Program-made: the position numbers and the translations under genes | DNA from: Bradyrhizobium sp. 139 | Lineage (GTDB): Bacteria; Pseudomonadota; Alphaproteobacteria; Rhizobiales; Xanthobacteraceae | Assembly: GCF_023074175.1 (NCBI RefSeq) | Contig: NZ_JADPKS010000158.1 | Location: 34,902 to 98,901, forward strand | Direction: 5' to 3' | DNA: 64,000 bases | The notes under the pieces: model-generated | What the model saw: the letters and a program-made list of their open reading frames with translations, nothing else | The model's database searches: none | What the model was told of the DNA's origin: nothing | In this document: piece after piece, positions 14,453 to 23,256 of the stretch | Numbering within the stretch: the first letter of the stretch is position 1 | How the letters are laid out: each line of letters starts with the position of its first letter

Positions 14453-16501
14453 GTGAGGCGGGCCTTGGCGACCCGCCGGTGCCATTCGGCCGCTGTCATC
14501 GGGCTCCTCTTGTTTTCGTCGCGGCCAGGCATCGCCTGGGAGAGCTGGGGTGGCGATCCCGGCGGCTCACGCTTCTCGCCATTGCGACAGATCACGCCCG
14601 ACAATGTCGGCAAGCTGGTTCGGGCCTTCGAATTCCATACCGGCGATCTCGCAGCGCGGCCGCCCGAGGTGATGCGGCGAACCAAATTCCAGGCGACGCC
14701 ATTGTTCGTCGAGGACAGCCTGATCTTCTGCTCGCCCTTCAACGAGGTGATCGCGCTCGATCCCGGCACGGGCGCGCAGAAGTGGCGCTTCGATCCGAAG
14801 ATCGCGGTCAACCAGCGGCCCGCCAATCGCTACGTCTGCCGCGGCGTGACCTACTGGATCGACGATGAGGCGCCTGCGAATGCCGCCTGCCGATCGCGCA
14901 TCTTCATGGGCACGAACGATGTCCGCCTGATCGCGCTCGATGCAAAGACGGGGATTCCCTGTGCCGGTTTCGGCACTGGCGGTGAGGTCAGGCCCGATAT
15001 CGGCATGAAGCTGGACTGGCCCGGCGAATTCCAGATCACCTCTCCGCCGGCGGTTGGCCGCGGTGTCGTCGCGGTCGGCTCCGCGATCGGCGACAACCGC
15101 CGCGTCGACGCGCCGAGCGGCGTTGTGCGCGCGTTCGATGCGCGCAGCGGTCAGCCGCGCTGGACGTTCGAGCCGCTCAAGCGCGACGGTATCGAAGCCG
15201 GTCACGCCAATGTCTGGGCGCCGATGTCGGTCGACGCCGCGCGCGGGCTGGTGTTCCTGCCGACATCCTCACCATCGCCGGACTTTTGGGGCGGCAAGCG
15301 GCCGGGTAACAACGAGCATGCCAATTCGGTTGTCGCGCTGCGCATCGACACTGGGGAAGTCGCATGGGCGTTCCAGACCGTGCATCACGACGTCTGGGAC
15401 TACGATCTGGCGGCGCAGCCGACGCTCACGCGCCTCGACACCGTGGAGGGGCCGCGCGAAGTCGTGATCCAGCCGACCAAGCAGGGTTTTGTCTTCGTGC
15501 TCGACCGCGATACCGGCAAGCCGGTGTGGCCGGTCGAGGAGCGCACGGTGCCGCAGGGCGGCGCGGAAGGTGAACGGCTGTCGCCGACGCAGCCATTCCC
15601 GACGCATGTGCCGCCACTGACGTCGCAGAAAATCTCGACGGAGGATGCGCCCTCGCTCTTGCCTGGCCTGCGCCGCTCCGCTTGCGAAAGGCAGTTCGCG
15701 GAGGCACGTAACGAGGGGCTGTTCACGCCGCCCTCGACGCAAGGCACGCTGGAGTTTCCCTTCAGCGGCGGTGGCGCCAACTGGGGTAGCGCAGCCTTCG
15801 ACCCGGTCAACCAGATCCTCTATGCCAACACCGGCCGCGCCGCTCAGCTCATCAAGCTGATCCCGCGTGCGGAGGCCGCCGGATTCGATCCGCCGCCCGG
15901 TCATGATTTCGGCCAGCAGAAGGGCGCGCCGTTTGCGATGTCGCGTTCGATGGTGACATCGCCGCTCGGGTTTCTTTGTCACAAGCCGCCTTGGGGCGAG
16001 ATGGTCGCAGTCGATCTGAAGGCCGGCAAGATCCTCTGGCGTTCGACGGTCGGCACCACGGAGGACCTCGCGCCGCTCGGCCTGCCGCTGCCCTGGGGCG
16101 CGCCGCTCGTCAACGGGCTCGCGGTCACCGCAGGCGGTCTCGTCTTCACCGGCGCGATGGACGCCTATTTGCGCGCCTTCGATGCGCGAAGCGGCATGGA
16201 GCTGTGGCAAGGCCGGCTGCCCGTACCCGGGGTCGCCAATCCCATGACCTATCTTTGGAAGGGCGAGCAGTATGTCGCGATCGGCGCCGGCGGCCACTCC
16301 GAGGCAGGCACCTCGATCGGCGACAGCGTCGTTGCGTTTCGCCTGGCGCGGCCGGGCGAAGGGCCGTCGCTGTGGTCGCGCACCATCGATCGCCCGGGCG
16401 GACGATTTTGGATGTCGTCGTCAGCAATTGCGTTCGCGGTCATTGCGCTCATGGTCGCAAGCCTGCGCTGGCGCCTCCGCCGTCGTATCGGGCGAACATG
16501 A
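14453..16501 (+). CDS. PQQ-dependent (quinoprotein) dehydrogenase, glucose-dehydrogenase-like
   Basis: 682 residues. A signal or anchor segment (AAVIGLLLFSSRPGIAW) precedes an eight-bladed quinoprotein beta-propeller beginning WGGDPGGSRFSPLRQITPDN. Typical blade segments include LIALDAKTG, TVHHDVWDYDLAAQPTL and GGGANWGSAAFDPVNQILY. The C-terminus carries one hydrophobic helix (SSAIAFAVIALMVASLRW) followed by Arg-rich residues, so it is probably held in the inner membrane from that end. Family members oxidise sugars or alcohols in the periplasm with pyrroloquinoline quinone. The substrate is not assignable and no pqq genes are in the window. The start is a GTG at 14453. Confidence 0.85.
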   Translation: MRRALATRRCHSAAVIGLLLFSSRPGIAWESWGGDPGGSRFSPLRQITPDNVGKLVRAFEFHTGDLAARPPEVMRRTKFQATPLFVEDSLIFCSPFNEVIALDPGTGAQKWRFDPKIAVNQRPANRYVCRGVTYWIDDEAPANAACRSRIFMGTNDVRLIALDAKTGIPCAGFGTGGEVRPDIGMKLDWPGEFQITSPPAVGRGVVAVGSAIGDNRRVDAPSGVVRAFDARSGQPRWTFEPLKRDGIEAGHANVWAPMSVDAARGLVFLPTSSPSPDFWGGKRPGNNEHANSVVALRIDTGEVAWAFQTVHHDVWDYDLAAQPTLTRLDTVEGPREVVIQPTKQGFVFVLDRDTGKPVWPVEERTVPQGGAEGERLSPTQPFPTHVPPLTSQKISTEDAPSLLPGLRRSACERQFAEARNEGLFTPPSTQGTLEFPFSGGGANWGSAAFDPVNQILYANTGRAAQLIKLIPRAEAAGFDPPPGHDFGQQKGAPFAMSRSMVTSPLGFLCHKPPWGEMVAVDLKAGKILWRSTVGTTEDLAPLGLPLPWGAPLVNGLAVTAGGLVFTGAMDAYLRAFDARSGMELWQGRLPVPGVANPMTYLWKGEQYVAIGAGGHSEAGTSIGDSVVAFRLARPGEGPSLWSRTIDRPGGRFWMSSSAIAFAVIALMVASLRWRLRRRIGRT

Positions 16502-16529
16502 CGCGGCATCGTGTGCACGATGCGAACAA

Positions 16530-16790
16530 TCATTCACATCGTATGCACTGCTGTACGAAAGCGAGGCCGATGCGCCTGTCATTGCGCCAGACGGTGCGGC
16601 AATTCCGCACGAAATTGTCGCGCGCGATCGAGAGCGTGAATGATTGCGGCAATGTGACAGGGTGATCGAGGTCGATCGCCGCGCCGCCTTCCGACATGTT
16701 TCGCACCGTGCATGCGATGCCCCTGTTCTCCGAGGTGATCGTTCCACCCTTGAAAACACGGTGACAGTGCGTTGTGCGCTTCTCGATCAT
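16530..16790 (-). CDS. PilZ-domain protein
   Basis: 86 residues, essentially one PilZ domain: a basic N-terminus leading to VFKGGTITSENRG, then IACTVRNMSEGGAAIDLDHP and CRTVWRNDRRIGLAFV. PilZ domains bind cyclic di-GMP through an RxxxR motif and a (D/N)xSxxG motif. Here NMSEGG matches the second, and the N-terminal Arg/Lys pattern (KRTTHCHR) is a weak version of the first. Many rhizobial single-domain PilZ proteins do not bind the nucleotide, so function is open. It is convergent with the PQQ dehydrogenase gene. Confidence 0.8.
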   Translation of the reverse strand: MIEKRTTHCHRVFKGGTITSENRGIACTVRNMSEGGAAIDLDHPVTLPQSFTLSIARDNFVRNCRTVWRNDRRIGLAFVQQCIRCE

Positions 16791-16971
16791 CCACGTTCAT
16801 CCATAATGACGATTGTGAAATAGTGCATAGAAATTACGTTGAACTAAATTCAATACTGGCGCTACTTGCACAGCACTTCAGACTTCGTTTACGACGTTGA
16901 AGCGGAGAGCCGCTCCGCCGACTTTTCCCATAACCTTTCCTTTATGGCGTTACGCGCCGATGGAGATATCG

Positions 16972-17265
16972 ATGAAGACCACGCTTTCGCTTCTGTTCGC
17001 CGCAGCGCTCTCGCTGGCGTCCGTTCCCGCCCACGCCACCAAGCTCGATCTCTCGACCATGAGCTGCAAGCAGTTCCTCGAGAGCGGCGACGACACGATC
17101 AAGCTGGTGCTGACCTGGATGGACGGGTGGTACAAGGGCGACGAGGATAACGCGATCATCGACACCGATGTGTTCGTCGACAACGCCAAGAAGTTCGGCA
17201 CCTATTGCGGAAGCAATCCGAATGTCAGCATCGTCACCGCGGCCGACGAAGTGCTCGGCAAGTAA
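16972..17265 (+). CDS. HdeA/HdeB-like exported protein
   Basis: 97 residues with a signal peptide (MKTTLSLLFAAALSLASVPAHA), then LDLSTMSCKQFLESGDDTIKLVLTWMDGWYKGDED and KFGTYCGSNPNVSIV. The two Cys and the helical pattern match the HdeA acid-stress chaperone fold. The ATG at 16972 follows GGAG and starts the signal. It is a stand-alone gene. The region 16791-16971 upstream is AT-richer than its surroundings and probably holds the promoter, but no clear hexamers are evident. Confidence 0.8.
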   Translation: MKTTLSLLFAAALSLASVPAHATKLDLSTMSCKQFLESGDDTIKLVLTWMDGWYKGDEDNAIIDTDVFVDNAKKFGTYCGSNPNVSIVTAADEVLGK

Positions 17266-17341
17266 CTAGCGTGCCGGCCGGAGCGCGATCGCAATTGCGC
17301 CTCGGTCACTCGCTTCGATACGCTCGAGAGCCGCGGTGCGC

Positions 17342-17836
17342 CTAGCGCTGACGCGGCTCTCCTCTTTTCGCATCACCCGGCAACATTGCGAACGCACTCG
17401 ACACCATCGCCACCGGCTTGTTGTCGGTGGCCGAGAGCAGCGTGACGCGGCCGAAGCTCATGGTGCGTCCGAGCCGCACCACGCGGGCGTCGGCGAGCAC
17501 ATCCGACGAGGAGACTGCGCGCATGAAATGCGTGGTCTGGTCGATCGTCGTCATCGGACGATAGCCGCGGTTGGCGGCGAGGTTCGCGATCACCATCGCG
17601 GTGTCGGCAAGCGCCATCAGCGCCTGGCCGCACACCACGCCGCCGTTGCGGCACAATCGCTCCGAGAATGGCATGCGCAAGAGCGCTGCCGGCTGCCAGT
17701 CCGGCACGTCAGGCGGCGGCAGGTGCTCGATGCGCTCGACCGAGAGGTTGAGATCCTGGACCCACGGCGCAAACACCTCGCCGAGTATGCGTCTGGCGTC
17801 GGCGATGCCGAACTCGGCTTCTGGCTGCGATGGCAT
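17342..17836 (-). CDS. PaaI-type thioesterase (hotdog fold)
   Basis: 164 residues. The hotdog core shows FSERLCRNGGVVCGQALMALADTAM, then TTIDQTTHFMRAVSS and LGRTMSFGRVTLLSATDNKPVAMVSSAFAML. Proteins of this type hydrolyse acyl-CoA thioesters in the cytosol. I chose the ATG at 17836 downstream of GGGAGGG; the frame extends to 18157 with implausible sequence. The start codon lies 148 bases from the divergent small lipoprotein gene. Confidence 0.75.
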   Translation of the reverse strand: MPSQPEAEFGIADARRILGEVFAPWVQDLNLSVERIEHLPPPDVPDWQPAALLRMPFSERLCRNGGVVCGQALMALADTAMVIANLAANRGYRPMTTIDQTTHFMRAVSSSDVLADARVVRLGRTMSFGRVTLLSATDNKPVAMVSSAFAMLPGDAKRGEPRQR

Positions 17837-17983
17837 TGCTGTCGGTCCCTCCCGTGTTGCCGGATGTTTCGCCCATTCTGCGCGCATCGACGCGGCAAAG
17901 TCACCCGGTCTTCCGTCGGCTCCGCCGGCTTGAAAATGCCTGACTTGGCCCGATATGATACCGGGCTTGGGAGCGGGTGGACG

Positions 17984-18115
17984 ATGTTGCGTCGGTATGT
18001 CCTCGTGTTTTGGCTGGTGACGCTTGGTGTCGCGCTGGACGGGTGCACCAGATGCGGCCCGATCTGGGACGACTGGCTGCACGCGCCGAAATCGTGCAGA
18101 TCGGACCGGCTCTAA
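17984..18115 (+). CDS. Very small lipoprotein
   Basis: 43 residues: MLRRYVLVFWLVTLGVALDGC (lipobox LDGC), then TRCGPIWDDWLHAPKSCRSDRL. The short Cys-containing tail after a lipobox is a pattern I recognise from small Bradyrhizobium lipoproteins. Supporting points are the proper signal and a stop shortly before the next exported-protein gene. No function can be given. Confidence 0.5.
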   Translation: MLRRYVLVFWLVTLGVALDGCTRCGPIWDDWLHAPKSCRSDRL

Positions 18116-18200
18116 CGCGCTATTCAGCCCTGAGTGGGCCGTTGACAAGGACGACAAGGCGCGGTTGACCTGCCCTTCATGGATGATCGAGGAGTCGATG

Positions 18201-18497
18201 ATGAAGCTTTTCCGTATGGCGGCGGTGCTGCTGGCCGTGCTGGCGGGACCGGCCTACGCGCAAATGCCCAATCTCAATCTGTTGCAGGAGGGCCCGGGCA
18301 AGACTCCGGAGGAGAAGGCCGCGGAAGCCGAGCGTGACAAGGCCTACAAGGAAACGCTGAAGAAGATTCCGGACTCCAAGGCCTCCAACGATCCCTGGGG
18401 CGGCATGCGTTCCGATCCGCCGAAGCAGCCGGCTGCGCCGAAGGCGTCGGCCGCGACCAGCGCGCCCAAGAAGAAGTCCGGCACGACCGCCAATTGA
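18201..18497 (+). CDS. Small exported protein of the AYK..IP..DPW family
   Basis: 98 residues. Signal peptide MKLFRMAAVLLAVLAGPAYA, then a charged helix (EEKAAEAERDKAYKETLKKIPDSK), NDPWGGMR and a Pro/Ala/Lys-rich tail. It is paralogous to the protein at 14222-14452. GAGGAG six bases upstream supports the ATG at 18201; the adjacent ATG at 18198 is possible. A stem-loop terminator follows. Function unknown. Confidence 0.7.
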   Translation: MKLFRMAAVLLAVLAGPAYAQMPNLNLLQEGPGKTPEEKAAEAERDKAYKETLKKIPDSKASNDPWGGMRSDPPKQPAAPKASAATSAPKKKSGTTAN

Positions 18498-18504
18498 CCT
18501 TCTG

Positions 18505-18537
18505 CCCGATCGGAGGCGGCTGACGCCTCCGGCCGGG
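18505..18537 (+). terminator. Rho-independent-type terminator
   Basis: CCCGATCGGAGGCG, GCTGA, CGCCTCCGGCCGGG: twelve of fourteen pairs match, followed by ACTCCTCTTT. It lies eight bases past the stop of the exported-protein gene 18201-18497. Confidence 0.6.
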
Positions 18538-18601
18538 ACTCCTCTTTGGCGGGCGTTCTTGCTACATCTTTCGGGAACGTATTGCGTCGAGGAGGAACGG
18601 C

Positions 18602-18856
18602 ATGGCCGATCGCCCGCGGGATCTTGCCGAGCGAATGGCGCGCCGGCGCAAGATCGGCGGCAAGCCGGGCGAGCGCGGCGGCGACGGCTTTTTGCGTGAG
18701 ACTTTCACCCTGCCGCGCGCGGCGGCGCGGGCGAGGGCGGAGGCTTTCTTCGCCCGCTATCCCAAGGCCGGCTATATGAGCGCGGTCGAGACTTGGCGCG
18801 AGCTCCCCGGCGGCGATATCGAATTCACCATGCGGCGCTTGCCCAGTGCGGACTAG
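18602..18856 (+). CDS. Small basic protein of unknown function
   Basis: 84 residues, rich in Arg and Ala, with LPRAAARARAEAFFARYPKAGYMSAVETWRELPGGDIEFTMRRLPSA at the C-terminus. There is no signal peptide or membrane segment. AGGAGG lies about ten bases upstream of the ATG at 18602. The protein looks like a conserved small rhizobial hypothetical, but I do not know its role. It is convergent with the DUF6894-like gene, nine bases apart. Confidence 0.65.
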   Translation: MADRPRDLAERMARRRKIGGKPGERGGDGFLRETFTLPRAAARARAEAFFARYPKAGYMSAVETWRELPGGDIEFTMRRLPSAD

Positions 18857-18864
18857 CACCGGAC

Positions 18865-19098
18865 CTATTCGAGGGTTTCCGCGACGATACGGATCCGGAA
18901 CACGGGCTCCTTGGCCTCGTCCAGCAGCTCCATGTGCCATTCGGAATTTTCGTGGAGCTTGCGGGCGATGCCGGCGGCCATGTCGGCGCAGACGCTGGTC
19001 ATCTCCTTCCAGGCCGCGTTGCGATCGGCAAATTCCGTCGCCTGGTCCGCGCAGCCGGAATAACGGCCGTTGCGAATTCGAAAGAAGTAGAGCGGCAT
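18865..19098 (-). CDS. DUF6894-like small protein
   Basis: 77 residues: MPLYFFRIRNGRYSGCADQATEFADRNAAWKEMTSVCADMAAGIA, then WHMELLDEAKEPVFRIRIVAE. The MPxYFFxIRxG opening and VFxIRxVAE ending are the pattern of the DUF6894 proteins frequent in Bradyrhizobium and Methylobacterium. The ATG at 19098 matches the family start; a GTG three codons upstream is possible. Function unknown. Confidence 0.7.
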   Translation of the reverse strand: MPLYFFRIRNGRYSGCADQATEFADRNAAWKEMTSVCADMAAGIARKLHENSEWHMELLDEAKEPVFRIRIVAETLE

Positions 19099-19460
19099 GG
19101 CTGGCACCGGTCGCGTGATGGTCCCGTCGCCTGGACCATGGGAGCGCGCAGTGCAGTCCTAAACCAGGGACAGATCAATTCCGGGCCGCTACGGACGACC
19201 CCTTGCGGGGAGCCGCCGCTGCGGACCCGGTTCAGGCGGTCTTGTTCAGGCGATCTTGTTCATGATGTCTCGTTTATGATGTCTTGCGCCCGATCGCCTT
19301 CGGCTCCCGATCAATACGCAGCTGCACGCGTTCATCCGGTCTTGCTGTGCAAACCGCCCGCGCCGAGGAACTCTGTTCATGGTCGGAGAACCACGGGACA
19401 GTTCGGAGGGATGATCGACATTGACTATTCCGGGGTTCCCGATTTCTGGGACGAGCCGTC
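19099..19460. other. Non-coding stretch, nothing identified
   Basis: About 360 bases between the DUF6894-like gene and a possible small ORF. Frames exist on both strands but none has a signal peptide, a recognisable motif or a good ribosome-binding site. A short direct repetition (GGCGGTCTTGTTCA and GGCGATCTTGTTCA, then ATGATGTCTCG and ATGATGTCTTG) occurs around 19237-19290. No promoter or hairpin stands out. Confidence 0.5.
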
Positions 19461-19604
19461 ATGCCCATGGCGCCAACGCCACGTTACTATGCGCATCCCG
19501 GCGCGAGCAGTGTCGTCACGTTCTGGCGTTTCGAAGGAGTATCGTGCCGGTCCGATTGCACTGAAGCGATGCGGCGCGCGCCGCTGTCCGACTCGCGGCA
19601 CTGA
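19461..19604 (+). CDS. Possible small protein (47 residues)
   Basis: The frame starts with two in-frame ATGs (19461, 19467) and encodes MPMAPTPRYYAHPGASSVVT, then FWRFEGVSCRSDCTEAMRRA. A Tyr/His-rich start and a closely spaced Cys pair look protein-like. No clear ribosome-binding site was seen. It is weakly supported and listed because it would otherwise be lost. Confidence 0.3.
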   Translation: MPMAPTPRYYAHPGASSVVTFWRFEGVSCRSDCTEAMRRAPLSDSRH

Positions 19605-19711
19605 TTCGATGCCGGCGGCGCGATCCCGCGGCGTGCGTCGAAGCCCACTCCATGCGAGCTGCGGCATGTGCCTTGCTTGGGCCCCATCACGACAAACAAC
19701 ATGGGCGCGTC

Positions 19712-19951
19712 ATGCTCGGCATTCCCCGCCGCTACTCTCATTTCGTCTTCGGTGTCGTCCAGTCCGGTCTGACCTCGCTGATCGCGGCGGGCATTGCCAG
19801 CTTTCCCGCAGGCAGCGCGCTGGTCTTCCTGCGGCACTGGATGGTGTCGTGGCTGATCGCATGGGCCGCGATGCTGCCGATCGTGCTGCTCGCGGCGCCC
19901 GCGATCCGCGCCTTCTCGCTGCGGCTGACGCGAGAGGAGAGGGCTCCGTGA
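19712..19951 (+). CDS. DUF2798-family small membrane protein
   Basis: 79 residues with two transmembrane helices: MLGIPRRYSHFVFGVVQSGLTSLIAAGIASF, then LRHWMVSWLIAWAAMLPIVLLAAPAIRAFSLRLT. This is the complete DUF2798 pattern (RYxxxxFG opening, FxxxWxxSWxxAWxxxxP in the second half). I use the ATG at 19712; upstream residues are not like the family. Function unknown. It is followed on the opposite strand by a good terminator (19971-20002). Confidence 0.75.
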   Translation: MLGIPRRYSHFVFGVVQSGLTSLIAAGIASFPAGSALVFLRHWMVSWLIAWAAMLPIVLLAAPAIRAFSLRLTREERAP

Positions 19952-19970
19952 AGCGGCCGGCGGCAGGCAT

Positions 19971-20002
19971 GAAAAAACCCGCTTGGGGAGAGCCAAGCGG
20001 GT
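19971..20002 (-). terminator. Intrinsic terminator, minus strand
   Basis: On the minus strand: ACCCGCTTGG, CTCTCC, CCAAGCGGGT (ten perfect pairs) followed by TTTTTTC. It is a textbook rho-independent terminator that ends a transcript arriving from the right. No convincing protein gene lies there before the gene ending at 20647, so a small RNA or unrecognised short gene is possible. Confidence 0.75.
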
Positions 20003-20277
20003 GGAAGGTTATTGGAGGCTGAGGTGCTGGGCTGCAACACCATAGCCGGACAAGCCTAGCCGTTTGAGCTTACGACAGCCTGACAGGGTCGGCAGATCGG
20101 CTTGCGGCCCGGCTGCGTGTCTGCCGCAATCCGCGTCGGAACAGCCGCAGACTGGCCCCGCACTCATCCCAATTTGGCCGCTTGGTCGCACCACTTGAGC
20201 CACAGCCGCAGGCGAGATTCCGCATCGTTCGGCGACGCCATGGGGGAAACGTGGCGCGCCGGCAGCGGGGTGGCATC
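20003..20277. other. Region upstream of an orphan terminator; no gene confirmed
   Basis: This segment would be the body of whatever transcript ends at the terminator 19971-20002 on the minus strand. Frames here are short and shift between phases. The only tidy one on that strand is 20164-20241 (25 residues, MASPNDAESRLRLWLKWCDQ...), without a ribosome-binding site. I cannot match the sequence to a known RNA family such as 6S, SRP, tmRNA or RNase P. Confidence 0.4.
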
Positions 20278-20367
20278 ATGGACAACGTAGAGCGGTCATT
20301 CGCCGCCGCGACGGCGGCTGGCTTCGTCGTGCTGGTGATCGGCATCGTGCTGCTGGCGCTGCTGTAG
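20278..20367 (+). CDS. Possible single-helix membrane peptide (29 residues)
   Basis: MDNVERSFAAATAAGFVVLVIGIVLLALL: a charged start followed by one uninterrupted transmembrane helix, ending directly at TAG. GGGG lies about eight bases upstream. Its compositional match to known small membrane proteins is good, but short hydrophobic frames also arise by chance, so confidence is limited. The region 20368-20646 after it holds nothing I recognise. Confidence 0.35.
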   Translation: MDNVERSFAAATAAGFVVLVIGIVLLALL

Positions 20368-20646
20368 GGGCGGGCCGGGGAGCGTGCCGGGAGACGGCGG
20401 CGAGCGCCGGGCCAACAAGGCGCTCCGATCCCTGGGTGGCATTTAGGACGCCGCCGCGTCTTTCCAAAAAATTGGAAAACAACCCCATGCACAGTAGCGT
20501 GCTGCGTGATTTTGTTGCGCGATCAATGGCTTAACTGAGGTGTTTAGATACCTTAAGGTGCGCATCACATCGCTGCGACGCGCATTCCCGGGCGCTGTCT
20601 GCCATTGCCGGCGCCGCCTCGGTCAGATCCGAAGCCGTCGCCAGGC

Positions 20647-20814
20647 CTAGTGGACCTTGATCTCGCCCAAGGGAATATGGAGTTCGGCCGCGCGCTCTGC
20701 GCGGTCCTTCTTGCGAAACTCGTTTTCCTTCCGCTCGAACTTCACCATCTCCTCCTGCGCCGCCTCCAGGAGGTGAGTGCGCCAGGTAGCATCGTGGTGC
20801 GTGTTTTCCGTCAT
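20647..20814 (-). CDS. Small charged helical protein upstream of recA
   Basis: 55 residues from the ATG at 20814 (MTENTHHDATWRTHLLEAAQEE, MVKFERKENEFRKKDRAERAAELHIPLGEIKVH); in-frame starts at 20829 and 20862 are possible. It is a highly charged amphipathic helix with no signal or membrane segment. It is divergent from recA, with the SOS box and recA promoter lying about 145 bases away. Function unknown. Confidence 0.5.
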   Translation of the reverse strand: MTENTHHDATWRTHLLEAAQEEMVKFERKENEFRKKDRAERAAELHIPLGEIKVH

Positions 20815-20957
20815 GTTCCAGGTCCCCATCGTCACGGTCCCATCCCGGAGAAAGCCGGACACGGCGGAAAGGTTCGGTGCCGCAGGATTACGAATGATGA
20901 CGGCGCGCGGCGGCGGCGTCTTTGATGCGCGTCACGTGCATCACCAAAATCCGCAAA

Positions 20958-20972
20958 GAACATATTGCGAAC
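20958..20972. promoter_or_regulatory. SOS (LexA) box of recA
   Basis: GAACATATTGCGAAC is an exact match to the alphaproteobacterial LexA consensus GAAC-N7-GAAC. It overlaps the -35 hexamer of the predicted recA promoter (TTGCGA 20965-20970), so LexA binding would block RNA polymerase until DNA damage. Confidence 0.85.
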
Positions 20973-20993
20973 CTAGAACAAATGGGGTACATT
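20965..20993 (+). promoter_or_regulatory. Predicted recA promoter
   Basis: TTGCGA (20965-20970), 17 bases, TACATT (20988-20993). It overlaps the SOS box and lies about 73 bases before the recA start codon. Confidence 0.5.
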
Positions 20994-21065
20994 GCTTTTA
21001 TCGACGACCCGCCGCGCCAGCCGTTTGTCCCTCTAGCGAATCCCCGCCATAAGGAGCACGACCCA

Positions 21066-22154
<1,089 letters not shown>

Positions 22155-22184
22155 GCCTAAACGCGGAGAGTTTTCGCGAGGAGC

Positions 22185-22236
22185 GGGCGCTGAGGACGTT
22201 GAGTTGCCGACGTCGTCAGTGCCCGTTTCGTTTTGC
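22185..22236 (+). terminator. recA terminator
   Basis: GGGCGCTGAGGACG pairs with CGTCGTCAGTGCCC (twelve of fourteen) around a twelve-base loop, followed by the T-rich GTTTCGTTTT. It lies 30 bases past the recA stop and in front of the first DUF1835-like gene. Confidence 0.6.
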
Positions 22237-22258
22237 GTTGCGTTGATCAGGTGGTGCG

Positions 22259-23245
22259 ATGAAGCGTCTGATCTTGACCAGTTCGTCCGGCTCTGATCTT
22301 GCCAAATCGGAGTTGGCTGAGATTGTCATTTTTTTCTTTTTTCGTTTCGCGTGGGATCCGCTGCCTTCACCCGAATATTTGGCAGCTTATTTCGGAGCGC
22401 GCTCAGGAACGCTCAGGACGGGCGATCACTGGTCGCATTGGGGCGCGGTCTGGCCTCGCGCCTTCAAGGATCGCAGCAACCTGCCCTTTGCCGAGTTTTG
22501 CGAGCGCTATGACGAGATTGAACTTTGGTTTGACCCGAACCCCGAAGATCAATTGCAGTTGATTTGGCTGCTCGACTATTTCGATTCATGCCCCCAGCTG
22601 CTGGAAAAGCTTCGATTGCGTTTGCTAGCGTCCGATTTTTTCGACATGAGCATCGAAAGGCTCGGAAATTCCACGTCACATATTCCCGTCGTGAGCGTCA
22701 CGGCCAATGAGCTTGCGACCGCCAAGATGGCCTGGCAAGCCTATGGCGCACCGACACCCGAGGCTTGCGCTGATCTGGTCCACAAGGACCTTAGTGCATT
22801 GCCGATGTTGAGGCTGGCTCTGCTCGATCTGTTGGACGAGCTTCCGTCGCCTTTGACAGGACTTGGTGCAACTGAGTTGCGGTTTCTGGAGCTTATTGCG
22901 CGAGGGTTCACGCTCACAAATGCGCTGTTTCACCTGCGCTCACTCCGAGGCACGCGGATATTCCTTGAATTTGAGTCAGGATGGTTGCTTCAAGGGCTGG
23001 CGCATGGTCCGAGGCCCGCGGTGGCAGGGTTGGACGATGAACTGCGCACAATCGACCGGGAAAACCTAAGGGATCGGCACGCCGCATATCTGCGCAGCCG
23101 GCTGTCATTGACCGAGTTCGGGGAAGCTGTCCTGGCCCGTCGAGAGGATTTCAGTCGCCACAACCCGATCGACCGCTGGTGGGGCGGCACGCATCTGACC
23201 AACGATCGGCTGTGGCGCTATGGCTCTGTTCTAACGAAGCCTTGA
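22259..23245 (+). CDS. DUF1835-like protein, tandem copy 1
   Basis: 328 residues, soluble. The N-terminal half begins MKRLILTSSSGSDLAKSELAE and contains WDPLPSPEYLAAYF and EIELWFDPNPEDQLQLIWLLDYF, the pattern of DUF1835. The C-terminal half has LPSPLTGLGATELRFLELIARG and ends NPIDRWWGGTHLTNDRLWRYG. The two genes downstream encode homologues with the same order, so this is a tandem triplication. The start is placed by homology of the first strand (LILT/LIVT). The family has no established function. There is a mild shift in base composition, with more AT in the first half than in neighbours. Confidence 0.75.
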   Translation: MKRLILTSSSGSDLAKSELAEIVIFFFFRFAWDPLPSPEYLAAYFGARSGTLRTGDHWSHWGAVWPRAFKDRSNLPFAEFCERYDEIELWFDPNPEDQLQLIWLLDYFDSCPQLLEKLRLRLLASDFFDMSIERLGNSTSHIPVVSVTANELATAKMAWQAYGAPTPEACADLVHKDLSALPMLRLALLDLLDELPSPLTGLGATELRFLELIARGFTLTNALFHLRSLRGTRIFLEFESGWLLQGLAHGPRPAVAGLDDELRTIDRENLRDRHAAYLRSRLSLTEFGEAVLARREDFSRHNPIDRWWGGTHLTNDRLWRYGSVLTKP

Positions 23246-23256
23246 GGCGGGCGAAT

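Noticed and set aside
15269..16297. Minus-strand frame of 342 codons opposite the PQQ dehydrogenase
   Set aside because: Arg-rich shadow frame; the plus-strand protein has full family motifs.
20003..20270. Known structural RNA (6S, SRP RNA, tmRNA or RNase P) before the minus-strand terminator
   Set aside because: None of the conserved core sequences of these RNAs is present; I could only keep the general idea of an unknown transcript.
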